Origin: CAVTUU01 sp045804965
GTDB lineage: Bacteria > Chloroflexota > Chloroflexia > Thermomicrobiales > UBA6265
Assembly (NCBI GenBank): GCA_045804965.1
Contig: JBJMMD010000025.1
Span: 1-64,000, forward strand
Reading direction: 5' to 3'
Length of the DNA: 64,000 bases
Numbering within the stretch: position 1 is the first letter of the stretch; each line of letters begins with the position of its first letter. Both the position numbers and the translations under genes were made by a program. This document shows, piece after piece, positions 45,297-54,435 of the stretch. The notes under the pieces are model-generated. The model had not been told where the DNA came from. It saw nothing but the letters and a program-made list of their open reading frames with translations, and made no database searches.

Positions 45297-46187
45297 CTAG
45301 ATTCTACAGGACCGATCGACCGCTTCAAGAAAGCCGCGCAGGGTATTTAAGTACGATTCTGGCTCTTCGAGATGCGCGCTGTGTGAGCTGTTTGCGAAAA
45401 TCGCGAGCTGCGAACCATTGATGCCGCGGCGCATCGTTTCCGCGCATGAGGGTGTTACTTCGTCATAGCGGCCAACGGTGATCAATGTCGGAACCATGAT
45501 TTCGCCCAGCCGGGCTGTCCTATCCCAGGGTTGCAGATTTCCGGTACAGGTAAACTCATTGGGTCCCCACATCGTTTCATATACCGGCATCGACATGCGC
45601 TCACTCGACTCCTGGAAAACGTCAGGATAGGGATCGAGCCGGCACAGGTGGCGGTGGTACAGCACGTCGATCGCGGCGACATACTCCGGATTTCCGGTCT
45701 CCCCGCTCGCCTCGTGCTTGGCAAGCATGGCCTGGGTTTCGGATGGCAGTTGCGCGCGTAACGAGTTCATGCCGGCCACACATTCAGCAATACTCGCCGC
45801 GCCACTCGCAAGAACTAAGCCGCGAAGATGTTGTTGAAAGTGCAGGGCATATTCGAGGGCAAGAATTGCGCCCCACGATTGACCCAGGAGGTGCATGGAG
45901 TCAAAGCCGAGCGCGATGCGAACAGCTTCGACTTCTTCGACAAATCGGGAGAATTGCCAGAGCTCAGGATCGTCAGGTCTGTCCGACATGTACGAGCCGA
46001 GTTGGTTGTAACGCACGACCTGATAGCCATCTTGGGCCAGTGCCATGAGTGGTTTCAAGTAATCGGACGACGCTCCCGGTCCGCCATGCAGCAATAGCAA
46101 AGGCGTTCCCTCGCCCATGCTTTCGTACCAAACGTTTCCCGGGCCAACATCGATATAGCCCTGCTTTCGGACGAGTTCGGTTGCCAT
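45297..46187 (-). CDS. Proline-iminopeptidase-like alpha/beta hydrolase
   Basis: GGAGG 8 bases upstream fixes the ATG at 46187. The 296-residue enzyme has the oxyanion motif LLLHGGPGASSDYL, nucleophile elbow LLGQSWGAILALEYA (Ser in GQSWG), Asp in TVGRYDEVTP and His in ANSSHSAHLEEPE. This is the proline iminopeptidase/tricorn F1-like family, which removes N-terminal proline or hydrolyses amides and esters. The usual YDQRGCGRS after strand 4 is YNQLGSYMS, as in amino-acid amidases of this family. Cytoplasmic, no signal peptide. It is divergent from the ABC transporter operon; the 255 bases between them must hold both promoters. Confidence 0.85.
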   Translation of the reverse strand: MATELVRKQGYIDVGPGNVWYESMGEGTPLLLLHGGPGASSDYLKPLMALAQDGYQVVRYNQLGSYMSDRPDDPELWQFSRFVEEVEAVRIALGFDSMHLLGQSWGAILALEYALHFQQHLRGLVLASGAASIAECVAGMNSLRAQLPSETQAMLAKHEASGETGNPEYVAAIDVLYHRHLCRLDPYPDVFQESSERMSMPVYETMWGPNEFTCTGNLQPWDRTARLGEIMVPTLITVGRYDEVTPSCAETMRRGINGSQLAIFANSSHSAHLEEPESYLNTLRGFLEAVDRSCRI

Positions 46188-46442
46188 CCCCTGATCCTCC
46201 GCGGCGGGCGCGCGGCCCGTGCTACCCTATGCTCAAAACGAGTCGACAGTTCGACTCGTTTCCTGCCTCGCAACTTTCCACCGATCAGATAATAAGATAC
46301 GGTGTGATTCATACGAATTGTTTCATGTGGATGAGCTTCGAAGTACCGTGCCATCAACCGGTAAATGAGTTCGCCCAATCGAGGCGAGCGGCCAAATCGG
46401 TAGGATTCGAGACGGATCGATGAAGAAACTGAGGACGGAACG

Positions 46443-47237
46443 ATGACGGAGAAGCAATCGATTGCGACGGCGACGAGCGATGGACGGAGCCTGTCGAACG
46501 CCGACAACGCGATCATCCGCGCTATCCAAGTCGACAAGTCGTACGACACCGGCAGCACGCGCGTCCAGGCTCTGCGCGGCATCGACTTCGCCGTGCGGCG
46601 AGGCGAGATGGTCGCGGTGATGGGACCGTCCGGTTGCGGGAAAACAACGTTGCTCAACTGCTTGTCTGGTCTCGACAATATCGATTCAGGCGAAGTCTGG
46701 CTCGAAGGCAAGAATCTGGCCGAGATGTCGGACAAGGAGCGAACGTCCTATCGCGCGTTGCGCATGGGGTTTGTCTTCCAGGTCTATAACCTGCTTCCGG
46801 TTCTGAACGCCGTGGAGAACGTTGAGCTGCCGCTGTTGGTCGGTGGAATGCGGCCGAAAGAGGCCCGACAGCGATCGCTGGAGGCGCTGAGAACCGTTGG
46901 CCTCGAACAATGGGCAACGCACAGGCCGGCGGAGCTTTCCGGCGGTCAGCGCCAACGGGTGACCATTGCCCGGTCGCTGGTGAACATTCCGGCGATCGTG
47001 TGGGCCGATGAGCCCACCGGCGCGCTCGATTCGACCACTGCCGGTGAAATCATCGGATTGATTCAGGACCTCAATAAAAGCAATGGACTCACCGTGGTCA
47101 TCGTGACGCACGACCCGGGTGTTGGTGCGCGTTGTGACCGCGTCGTGCAGATGCGCGACGGCCTGATCGTCGGCGAGGGGATGGACGAAACGCCCACTGC
47201 TATATTCGACACGCCGGCGCAATCCTTGCCACATTAG
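46443..47237 (+). CDS. ABC transporter ATP-binding protein, MacB/LolD type
   Basis: The 264-residue protein has Walker A GPSGCGKTT, Q-loop FVFQVYNLLPVLNAVENVEL, signature LSGGQRQRVTIARSL, Walker B VWADEPTGALDS and the H-loop VIVTHDPGVGARC. The VYNLLPVLNAVENV pattern is characteristic of MacB/FtsE/LolD-type ATPases that work with large FtsX-domain permeases. It begins after a GAGGA site; the first 25 residues are a non-conserved lead-in. The permease gene follows 55 bases downstream. Such systems do not import solutes; they export peptides or lipoproteins, or transmit force to envelope proteins. Confidence 0.92.
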   Translation: MTEKQSIATATSDGRSLSNADNAIIRAIQVDKSYDTGSTRVQALRGIDFAVRRGEMVAVMGPSGCGKTTLLNCLSGLDNIDSGEVWLEGKNLAEMSDKERTSYRALRMGFVFQVYNLLPVLNAVENVELPLLVGGMRPKEARQRSLEALRTVGLEQWATHRPAELSGGQRQRVTIARSLVNIPAIVWADEPTGALDSTTAGEIIGLIQDLNKSNGLTVVIVTHDPGVGARCDRVVQMRDGLIVGEGMDETPTAIFDTPAQSLPH

Positions 47238-47292
47238 CGCCCTCGCGAAGGTGCGCTTCAGCGTTAATTAGCGTCTGACGGAGCGGGTCGAA

Positions 47293-50283
47293 ATGGAAAA
47301 GATTTTCGGCATCCCAATGAACACCATCATGATCGTTCTGCTCGTGTTGCTGGCGATCTGCTTCCTTGCGATCGCGTGGATCGCCTGGCGCCGGCCGGTG
47401 ATTTTTAAGATCGGCGTGCGCAATATCCCGCGGCGGAAGGCGCAGACGATCCTGATCGTGATTGGCCTCATGCTGTCGACGATGATCATCGCCGCGGCGT
47501 TGGGAACCGGAGATACCATCGACTACTCGTTCACGGTCGACATCTACAAAAATCTCGGCGAGATCGATGAATTAGTCGTTTATAGCCAACAACCGGTCGT
47601 CAAAGCGGCCGACAGCACAACTACGATTCCAGACAGCGCGTTGAACGCGGTCGATCAAGCGGTGGGGAATGATCCAAACGTCGACGGCACGTTGGCGCTC
47701 CTACAAATTCACTTGCCTGTCGGCAACGCGACCAAAAATCAGGGTGAGCCCGACGTTGTGTTGCTTGGCGCGGACCCTGCGCGAATCGGCGAATTTGGCG
47801 GCATCCACGCTGCGAACGGAGACGAGATTGACCTCGCGAGCCTCGGCGCGAATGAAATTGTTGTCAGCCATGAGGCGGCCGACAAACTGGAGGCGGCGAA
47901 AGGCGATACGATCATCGCCTATTACAACAACAAGCCCATTCAGCTCACCGTCGCCGCGATCGCCAAAGATTCGTATCTCTCAGGTGTCCGCCGGAGCGCG
48001 GCGACCGGACTGACTATCCCTGGCATGGTCATGAAATTGGCCGATGTGCAAGCATTGACCGACCAGAAAGGCTTGTTGAGCTCAATCGCGATTTCGAACG
48101 CGGGGGACTCTCGTAGCGGCGTCGACAAGACTGACTCGGTTGTCGATGCGCTCACGCCCGCGCTCACGGGGCAATCGCTTGGCGTCGAGAAGACAAAGGC
48201 GAACGCACTCGATGATTCCGAAACCTTTTCCAACATTTTCACCGGGTTGTTTCTCGTTCTCGGACTCTTCTCGATTGCGGCCGGCATCCTCTTGATCGTC
48301 CTCATATTCACCATGCTCGCGGCCGAGCGACGTTCCGAGATGGGTATGGCGCGGGCGGTCGGAGCTCAGCGGTCGCAGCTGATTCAGCAGTTCGTCAGTG
48401 AAGGCGCGGGCTATGCCATCATCGCCGGTTTCGTGGGAGCGCTGCTTGGCGTTGTCGCCGCTTATGGCATTGGCTACGCGATCAAGGCGCTCTTTGGTGA
48501 GTTCGTGCCGGTGTCTCCCCACGTGACGTTGCGGAGCATGGTCGTCGCTTATTGCCTCGGCATCGTCATCACGTTCATCGCGGTTATCGGCTCATCGTGG
48601 AAGATCAGCCGGCTCAATGTGGTGTCGGCCATTCGCGACTTGCCTGACGTCGGTCGCCAAAAAGGCCGTTGGCGAACGGTCATTTGGGCGGCTCTGCTGC
48701 TCCTCTTTGGGATCGCGGTGACGCTCACGGGTCTTAGCTCAAGCAAGGCGTTTCCGTTTTATCTCGGCATGAGCGTGCTGCCGTTTGGCGTGGCGCTCGT
48801 GCTCAGGTTCTTCGGAATCTCGAGCAGAGCAATTTACACCACCGTGGGCGCCTACATATTGGTGCTCTGGTTGCTGCCAAGCGGGACCGCGGACAAGTTG
48901 TTCGGAAAGCTCGACGGCGGTTTCGAGATGTTCTTCCTATCTGGAATCTTCATGGTTCTTGGGTCAACCATCGTCATCATGCAGAACAACGACGTGCTGC
49001 TTGCCGGGGTGACGAGACTTGGCGGCCTTTTCCGTTCCAAACTGCCGGCGGTGCGCACCGCGGTTGCCTATCCGGGAGCGTCGCGCGGCCGGACCGGCCT
49101 CACGATCGCGATGTTTAGTCTCATCATCTTTTCGCTGGTCATGATCGCGACGATGAATCAAAACTTCGTCGCGCTGTTCCTTGGCGATGAAGCGAACGCG
49201 GGTTGGCACGTTCGTGCAGATTCAATAGGCGCCAACCCGATAAGCGACTTTCAATCAACAGCGCAACAGCAAGGCGTTGATACATCCGAGTGGACCGCGG
49301 TCGGCTCCGCGTCTAACCCGTCGACGTTTACCTCGCAAATCCGAATCGCGGGCACTGATGCGTGGAAGAACTGGCCGGTCTGGGGCGGAGACGAAGGTTT
49401 TCTTACGAAGAGCAAACTGTTCTTCCAACAACGGGCGGAGGGTTATTCTACCGACGGGGACATCATCAAGGCGTTGCAAACCGAACCCGATGTTGCCGTC
49501 ATCGACTCCTTTGCCTTGCCCGGCAATGGGAACTTCGGTGGTCCTGCCGATCAATTCAGCCTCACTGGCCTGTCGTCGAGCGACAAAGTGTTCCCACCGA
49601 TCATGGTTGAGCTGGCCGATCCCCGAACAGGTCAGCCCCATCAAGTCAAGATTATTGGCGTTATCGATAGCAAGATTGGCAGTCTGATCGGACTCTATGC
49701 CAACGCCAACACGGTAAACGAGATCTACCCGAAAATAACGCTGACGTCGTACTACGTCGCGCTTTCAAATCCTGATCACGCTGATCAAGTCGCGAAGTCG
49801 ATTGAATCAGCTATGTTGCGGAACGGCGTGCAGGCGACCTCGATTGAGGACCAGTTAAAGGACAGTCAGCGGCAATCGACTGGCTTCCTGTATATCGTTC
49901 AGGGGTTCATGGGGCTCGGTTTGGTCGTCGGCATCGCCGCCATCGGCGTCATCGCATTTCGATCCGTGGTTGAACGTAGGCAGCAGATTGGCGTCTTGCG
50001 CGCAATTGGATTCCAGCGCGATCTGATCTCGCTCTCGTTCCTGATCGAGACCATCTTCGTCGTCGGTCTTGGTGTGATCGCGGGGACCGCGCTTGGAATC
50101 ATATTGGCGCGAAATCTCTTCACGAGCGACGAAGTTGGATCGAGTAGCGCGAACTTCCTGGTCCCTTGGCCGATCATCTTGACTATTGCGGCGGTGACGC
50201 TTGTGATCGGGCTGCTGATGACGTGGATACCGGCGCGGCAAGCGGCGCAGATCGCCCCAGCGGAGGCGCTTCGGTACGAGTAG
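47293..50283 (+). CDS. ABC transporter permease with two FtsX domains
   Basis: A 996-residue membrane protein. The first membrane segment is at about 10-32. A large outer domain (about 70-320) follows, with a first FtsX block of three helices (about 318-440: ILLIVLIFTMLAAERRSEMG, MARAVGAQRSQLIQQFVSEG). A middle group of membrane helices (about 465-560) is followed by a second outer domain and then the C-terminal FtsX block (about 870-996: SVVERRQQIGVLRAIGFQRD, WIPARQAAQIAPAEALRYE). This double layout is found in Gram-positive-type MacB-like exporters. The two coupling helices contact the ATPase coded upstream. Substrate unknown; the small secreted propeller protein downstream could be a client. 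Confidence 0.88.
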   Translation: MEKIFGIPMNTIMIVLLVLLAICFLAIAWIAWRRPVIFKIGVRNIPRRKAQTILIVIGLMLSTMIIAAALGTGDTIDYSFTVDIYKNLGEIDELVVYSQQPVVKAADSTTTIPDSALNAVDQAVGNDPNVDGTLALLQIHLPVGNATKNQGEPDVVLLGADPARIGEFGGIHAANGDEIDLASLGANEIVVSHEAADKLEAAKGDTIIAYYNNKPIQLTVAAIAKDSYLSGVRRSAATGLTIPGMVMKLADVQALTDQKGLLSSIAISNAGDSRSGVDKTDSVVDALTPALTGQSLGVEKTKANALDDSETFSNIFTGLFLVLGLFSIAAGILLIVLIFTMLAAERRSEMGMARAVGAQRSQLIQQFVSEGAGYAIIAGFVGALLGVVAAYGIGYAIKALFGEFVPVSPHVTLRSMVVAYCLGIVITFIAVIGSSWKISRLNVVSAIRDLPDVGRQKGRWRTVIWAALLLLFGIAVTLTGLSSSKAFPFYLGMSVLPFGVALVLRFFGISSRAIYTTVGAYILVLWLLPSGTADKLFGKLDGGFEMFFLSGIFMVLGSTIVIMQNNDVLLAGVTRLGGLFRSKLPAVRTAVAYPGASRGRTGLTIAMFSLIIFSLVMIATMNQNFVALFLGDEANAGWHVRADSIGANPISDFQSTAQQQGVDTSEWTAVGSASNPSTFTSQIRIAGTDAWKNWPVWGGDEGFLTKSKLFFQQRAEGYSTDGDIIKALQTEPDVAVIDSFALPGNGNFGGPADQFSLTGLSSSDKVFPPIMVELADPRTGQPHQVKIIGVIDSKIGSLIGLYANANTVNEIYPKITLTSYYVALSNPDHADQVAKSIESAMLRNGVQATSIEDQLKDSQRQSTGFLYIVQGFMGLGLVVGIAAIGVIAFRSVVERRQQIGVLRAIGFQRDLISLSFLIETIFVVGLGVIAGTALGIILARNLFTSDEVGSSSANFLVPWPIILTIAAVTLVIGLLMTWIPARQAAQIAPAEALRYE

Positions 50284-50322
50284 CAGGCCATCGCCCACGA
50301 GCCGCATGCAGGAGGGCGGAAG

Positions 50323-51348
50323 ATGGCGTCCATTGTCTACCTTCTCCGGTTGCCGGCGGTGTTTGGCTTGGCGCTCGTCGTTCAGGCACTTGTGTGCGCG
50401 GTGCCGGTCATGGCCCAAACACCGTCCGCCGCGCCAGCCGCGTCGTGTCTGATCTTGACGACATATCCCGTCGGTGCTGGGGAGCATCCACATGACGTGG
50501 CGCCCGCGGCGGATGGGCAGCACGTCTGGTATACCGCCCAAGCCGCCGGGCAACTCGGATTGCTGGATCCGCAGACGGGGAAGATCGAATTGATCCCGCT
50601 TGGTCAGGGATCAGCGCCCCACGGCGTGATCGTCGGACCGGATGATGCCGCATGGGTGACCGATGGCGGGCTCAACGCGATCGTGCGGGTCGACTCCGAG
50701 ACCCATGATGTAAAGACGTTTCCTGTCGATGTGCCGAGCGCGAATCTCAACACTGCCGTGTTCGACGCCGATGGCATCCTCTGGTTTACAGGTCAGTCAG
50801 GTGTTGTCGGCCGCCTCGACCCCCGCTCTGGCCAGATGACCACTACCACTGACACGAACGGTCGCGGTCCGTACGGCATTACCTCGACGGTCGGCGGCGA
50901 CGTCTTTTTCGCTTCGCTGGCCGGCAGCTTCTTGGGCAAGGCCACGTTCAAGGACGGCGCGATCTCTATCGAAGTCCTTGAACCGCCGACCTCAGGCGCC
51001 GGCACGCGCCGCGTGTGGAGCGACTCGAAGGGGATCATTTGGACAAGCGAATGGAACGCGGGCCAGATCGGGCGCTACGACCCCGCGAGCGGTGATTGGC
51101 GGGAATGGAAGCTGCCCGGGGCTGCGCCGCAGACCTACGCCGTCTATGTCGACGAGCATGACCTCGTTTGGCTCAGCGATTTCGGCGGCAACGCGTTGGT
51201 CCGCTTCAATCCCGCGACCGAAACGTTCGACACCTTTGCTTTGCCTGATCCGAACGGCAGCGTTCGCCAGATTCTTGGCCGCAAAGGCGAAATCTGGGCC
51301 GCCGAGTCGGCCGCCGACAAGATAGTCTCGGTGACCGCGAGCTGTTGA
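50323..51348 (+). CDS. Secreted Vgb-like (streptogramin lyase-type) beta-propeller
   Basis: AGGAGG precedes the ATG at 50323. The 341-residue protein has a signal peptide (about 5-32) and a seven-bladed propeller made of repeats such as EHPHDVAPAADGQHVWYTAQ, GQLGLLDPQTGKI, APHGVIVGPDDAAWVTDGGL, NAIVRVDSETHDVKTF, GQIGRYDPASGDWREWKLPG and NALVRFNPATETFDTFALP. This is the fold of virginiamycin B lyase, but environmental homologues are mostly of unknown function, and export makes an antibiotic-lyase role unproven. It lies 39 bases after the ABC permease gene on the same strand and may belong to that transcript. Confidence 0.82.
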   Translation: MASIVYLLRLPAVFGLALVVQALVCAVPVMAQTPSAAPAASCLILTTYPVGAGEHPHDVAPAADGQHVWYTAQAAGQLGLLDPQTGKIELIPLGQGSAPHGVIVGPDDAAWVTDGGLNAIVRVDSETHDVKTFPVDVPSANLNTAVFDADGILWFTGQSGVVGRLDPRSGQMTTTTDTNGRGPYGITSTVGGDVFFASLAGSFLGKATFKDGAISIEVLEPPTSGAGTRRVWSDSKGIIWTSEWNAGQIGRYDPASGDWREWKLPGAAPQTYAVYVDEHDLVWLSDFGGNALVRFNPATETFDTFALPDPNGSVRQILGRKGEIWAAESAADKIVSVTASC

Positions 51349-51507
51349 ACACATGAATAATGGTTCTTAGGTTGAAAATTGCCCTTCCCGGCTCGCCGGC
51401 GAAAGCCTCTCCGATGCTTCAAACGAGGATTAAGCCATGCAATTCTCGTGTTCAACCTCGAAGAGATTTTCTCACGTGAGCACAAGGAATTGAACCTGGT
51501 CTGTCAC

Positions 51508-52449
51508 TTAGCCTGCAAAGATGCCCATTGGCAGGCAGGCGGTGACGATCCAATTGGGAGCGTCGACGACCTCGCTGATTTTGAGATCCATCGCGACGGA
51601 GCAGAGCGCGAACGCTTCGTGCGGCGTGAGTCCGTGTTCCTTGCCGAGGTAGTCGATCATGTAGCGCACGGCTTGCTGGGTTGATTGCCAAAGATCGGGC
51701 CCGTGCGCTGTCCTGCATTCCCAACCTTTGTCGTTCCATGAGGCGGTCATTGCGCCTGGTTTGTAGAAGGTCAGCTCCGGGAGGTCCTGACCTTTGATTA
51801 GGTCGAACCGGAGCGTGACGAGCGCCTCGATCTCGATCCCGGTGCCGCAGACTTCGCCGTCACCTTGCGCGGCATGGCAATCGCCGCATGAAAAGAGAGC
51901 GCCGGGGACAAGCACCGGCATGCGCAAGGTCGTGCCGTTGGTCAGTTGACGGATGTCGATGTTGCCGCCGGCTCGGCTTGGCGGTATAGTCGAGTGCTCG
52001 CCGGGTTCGCCGAGCGCGACGCCCATCACCCCGCAAAACGGCTCGAATGGGATGACGATCCCGGGCTTGAACTCGGCCCTGTTTCCCTGAGACAAGTCCC
52101 AGATTTTCAGGTACGGCGTTTGAAACGCCTCGTCTTCGGCGAGGAGATTGAAACCGGGAATGATTCCTGTCCATCCCCACTCTTTTGGCTTGACCTCGAT
52201 GATGTCAACGACAAGCGTGTCCCCCGGTTCTGCACCGCGAATCGCCACTGGTCCCGAGATTTGATGAATTAAATCAAAATTCAGGGTTTCGATCGCGGCA
52301 ACGGTGGAATCCTTCGTAATCTGATTGCGCGTAATCTCGGGCGTGTCGAAGACGACCGTGTCGCCAGGCTCGATTTCGACAACGGGAGGGAGGTCACGAT
52401 TCCATCGGTAGTGAACCTGGGAGTTCGTGACCTGATGCGTCTTTGCCAT
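51508..52449 (-). CDS. Acetamidase/formamidase family protein
   Basis: A GAGGAG site precedes the ATG at 52449. The 313-residue protein shows the family signature throughout: HYRWNRDLPPVVEIEPGDTV, SGPVAIRGAEPGDTLVVDII, PFEPFCGVMGVALGEPGEHS, PPSRAGGNIDIRQLTNGTTL, MPVLVPGALFSCGDCHAAQG and DGEVCGTGIEIEAL. The family hydrolyses formamide, acetamide or related short amides to ammonia and the acid. CGDCHAAQGDGEVCGTGIE is the conserved core near the active site. Cytoplasmic, no export signal. There are no nitrogen-metabolism genes close by. Confidence 0.92.
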   Translation of the reverse strand: MAKTHQVTNSQVHYRWNRDLPPVVEIEPGDTVVFDTPEITRNQITKDSTVAAIETLNFDLIHQISGPVAIRGAEPGDTLVVDIIEVKPKEWGWTGIIPGFNLLAEDEAFQTPYLKIWDLSQGNRAEFKPGIVIPFEPFCGVMGVALGEPGEHSTIPPSRAGGNIDIRQLTNGTTLRMPVLVPGALFSCGDCHAAQGDGEVCGTGIEIEALVTLRFDLIKGQDLPELTFYKPGAMTASWNDKGWECRTAHGPDLWQSTQQAVRYMIDYLGKEHGLTPHEAFALCSVAMDLKISEVVDAPNWIVTACLPMGIFAG

Positions 52450-52656
52450 ACGTGGTGCTCCTCATCCTGCGCGGCGAATTGCCTGATGCTATCGTTTGAT
52501 AATGAGCCTGGTCTATAGAGAAGACGAGAAATGCTCGACGGTTTCTGCAAGAATATCGCTCGCGACGGTGAAAAGGGATAAGGCGTTTCGCAAGCCAGGA
52601 TGCATCCTTGCCGACACGCAACCGGTTCAATCTCCTCTTTGCTTTGAGGTGAAGCT

Positions 52657-54111
52657 GTGAATTCTGCGTTCAGCCGGCGCGTCAAGATAGTAACTACGCT
52701 CGGTCCGGCAGTGGCGGGCCGGGAGCGACTGCGCGAGCTGCTGCTCGCCGGCGCGGACATGGTCCGGATCAACGCGGCCCACGGCTCGGCCGACGACCGC
52801 GCCAAGCTGATCGAAGATGTCCGCGCCGCCTCGGACGATGTCGGCCAGTTCGTGCCGATCTTGTTCGATTTGCGCGGTCTCAAGATCAGGACGGGGCCGC
52901 TTGCGGGCGATGAACCGGTGCCTGTGGCGCGGGGATCGGTGGTCGATGTGTATCCAACGCCGATCCCTACGGAGCAAGGCCAAGTCGGCATCGACTACCC
53001 TGACCTGCTGGCCGTGCTCCATCCTGGTTCGCGGGTCCTGATCTCGGACGGTCTGATCGAGCTCATGGTCGATCGGATCGAGCGTGAGCGCGCCGTCTGC
53101 GTGGTCGGTCGTGGCGGTCTCCTGCTTTCCAAGCAAGGGGTTACCCTGCCCGGAGCTCCGATCACCGGCGGGGCGCTGACAAAGGACGACCGCGAAGATG
53201 TCGGCTTCGCAAGTCAGCACGGTGTCGAGTTCCTCGGCTTGAGCTTCATCCACGACGCGGGCGATCTGCTGATGGCGCGCGGCGTGGCTGGTGCGCATAG
53301 CCAGACCCCGCCGGCGTTGATCGCCAAGATCGAGCGCTCGGAAGCGCTGGAGAATGTGCGCGAGATTGCCCAGCAGGCCGATGCCTTGATGGTCGCGCGC
53401 GGCGATTTGGGCGTGCAACTTCCACCCGAGCGTGTGCCGCGGGCGCAGAAAGAAATCATCGGGGTCGCGAACAACCTCGGCGTGCCGGTGATCACCGCGA
53501 CGCAGATGCTCGAGTCGATGATCACCCAGCCGATGGCGACGCGGGCCGAAACAAACGACGTCGCCAATGCCGTCTGGGATGGCACTGACGCCGTCATGCT
53601 TTCAGCCGAAACCGCGGTCGGAAAATATCCAATTGAGGCGGTGCAGACCATGCACCGCATCATTGTTGAAGCCGAACGAGACGGGCCGATTCGTACTGCC
53701 GCCGCGGAACATCCGCTGCCGACCGGCAAGGACGTCACGCTTGCATTCGCTGATGCGATTGCGCGCGCTACGTTCGCCCTCTCCGAAACCGCGCCCGCCG
53801 AACACATCGTCGTCTTTACGCTTACCGGTGCGGCCGCGCGCCGCGTCGCCAAGTACCGCCCGCGGCCGCCGATCATCGCGGTCGCGACAGAGCAAGAAGT
53901 GGCGCGCCGTCTCAACCTCGTTTGGGGCGTGCGTGCGGTCGTGGTTCCGATCGAAACCGATCCCGACCAGATGTTCCGCATCGCGGGCCGAGCGATCGTC
54001 GACGCGGGCCTCGCCGCTCAAGATGAATACGCCCTAATGGTCGGGTCATTGCCAATGCACCGCGTCGCCGGGCGAACGAATCTGGTCCATGTGCGCAAGC
54101 TGGGGACGTGA
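52657..54111 (+). CDS. pyk: Pyruvate kinase
   Basis: The 484-residue protein starts at GTG after a TTGAGG site and is full length. It has the N-terminal RVKIVTTLGPA, MVRINAAHGS (the usual RLNFSHG is altered to RINAAHG), LFDLRGLKIRTG, the GALTKDD segment, LGLSFIHDAGD, PALIAKIERSEALEN with the catalytic Lys and Glu, MVARGDLGVQLPPERVPRAQ and the ATQMLESMITQPMATRAETN signature. The final domain (about 355-484) is the regulatory C-domain. It makes ATP and pyruvate from phosphoenolpyruvate in glycolysis. The Ser-to-Ala-type changes near the N-terminal Asn may affect kinetics. It lies between the formamidase and the repeat at 54155. Confidence 0.93.
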   Translation: MNSAFSRRVKIVTTLGPAVAGRERLRELLLAGADMVRINAAHGSADDRAKLIEDVRAASDDVGQFVPILFDLRGLKIRTGPLAGDEPVPVARGSVVDVYPTPIPTEQGQVGIDYPDLLAVLHPGSRVLISDGLIELMVDRIERERAVCVVGRGGLLLSKQGVTLPGAPITGGALTKDDREDVGFASQHGVEFLGLSFIHDAGDLLMARGVAGAHSQTPPALIAKIERSEALENVREIAQQADALMVARGDLGVQLPPERVPRAQKEIIGVANNLGVPVITATQMLESMITQPMATRAETNDVANAVWDGTDAVMLSAETAVGKYPIEAVQTMHRIIVEAERDGPIRTAAAEHPLPTGKDVTLAFADAIARATFALSETAPAEHIVVFTLTGAAARRVAKYRPRPPIIAVATEQEVARRLNLVWGVRAVVVPIETDPDQMFRIAGRAIVDAGLAAQDEYALMVGSLPMHRVAGRTNLVHVRKLGT

Positions 54112-54435
54112 CGTTCCTTTCCACGATCGTGAATGCCAAGGTCCCTGTCCTGCTTGTCGCGTTGCCGCGCCCGGGGCTAGAAGGCCGGGCTACGCCTGAC
54201 GAAACCCTTCCAGGGCTGACGACCGGAACCACCACGAACGCGTCAACAATGCGTGAACAGACTACTGAGCGGAGCCGAAGAATCTGTGTCATCCAACTGC
54301 CGTTCTGCTCAGAGCCAGATGCCTTGACTTTGCTTGGCATCGCACTGGAATGGCTGCGGTATGACGAGGTAACGAGCTCGAAGTGACAGATGCTTGATTC
54401 GCCGTTCAGGGGAGTAACGATGCCTGAAGCGCCTC
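54112..54435. repeat. Intergenic region with second copy of the 75-base dispersed repeat
   Basis: 54155-54228 aligns with 19903-19977 with about 85 percent identity by eye and shares the GCCCGGGGCT hairpin arm and the GGGCTGACGACCGGAA end. It lies in the space after the pyruvate kinase gene. Nothing else is seen here. Confidence 0.6.

Noticed and set aside
50323..51348. Antibiotic resistance (virginiamycin B lyase) call
   Set aside because: Only the propeller fold is evident; the protein is exported and catalytic residues could not be confirmed.
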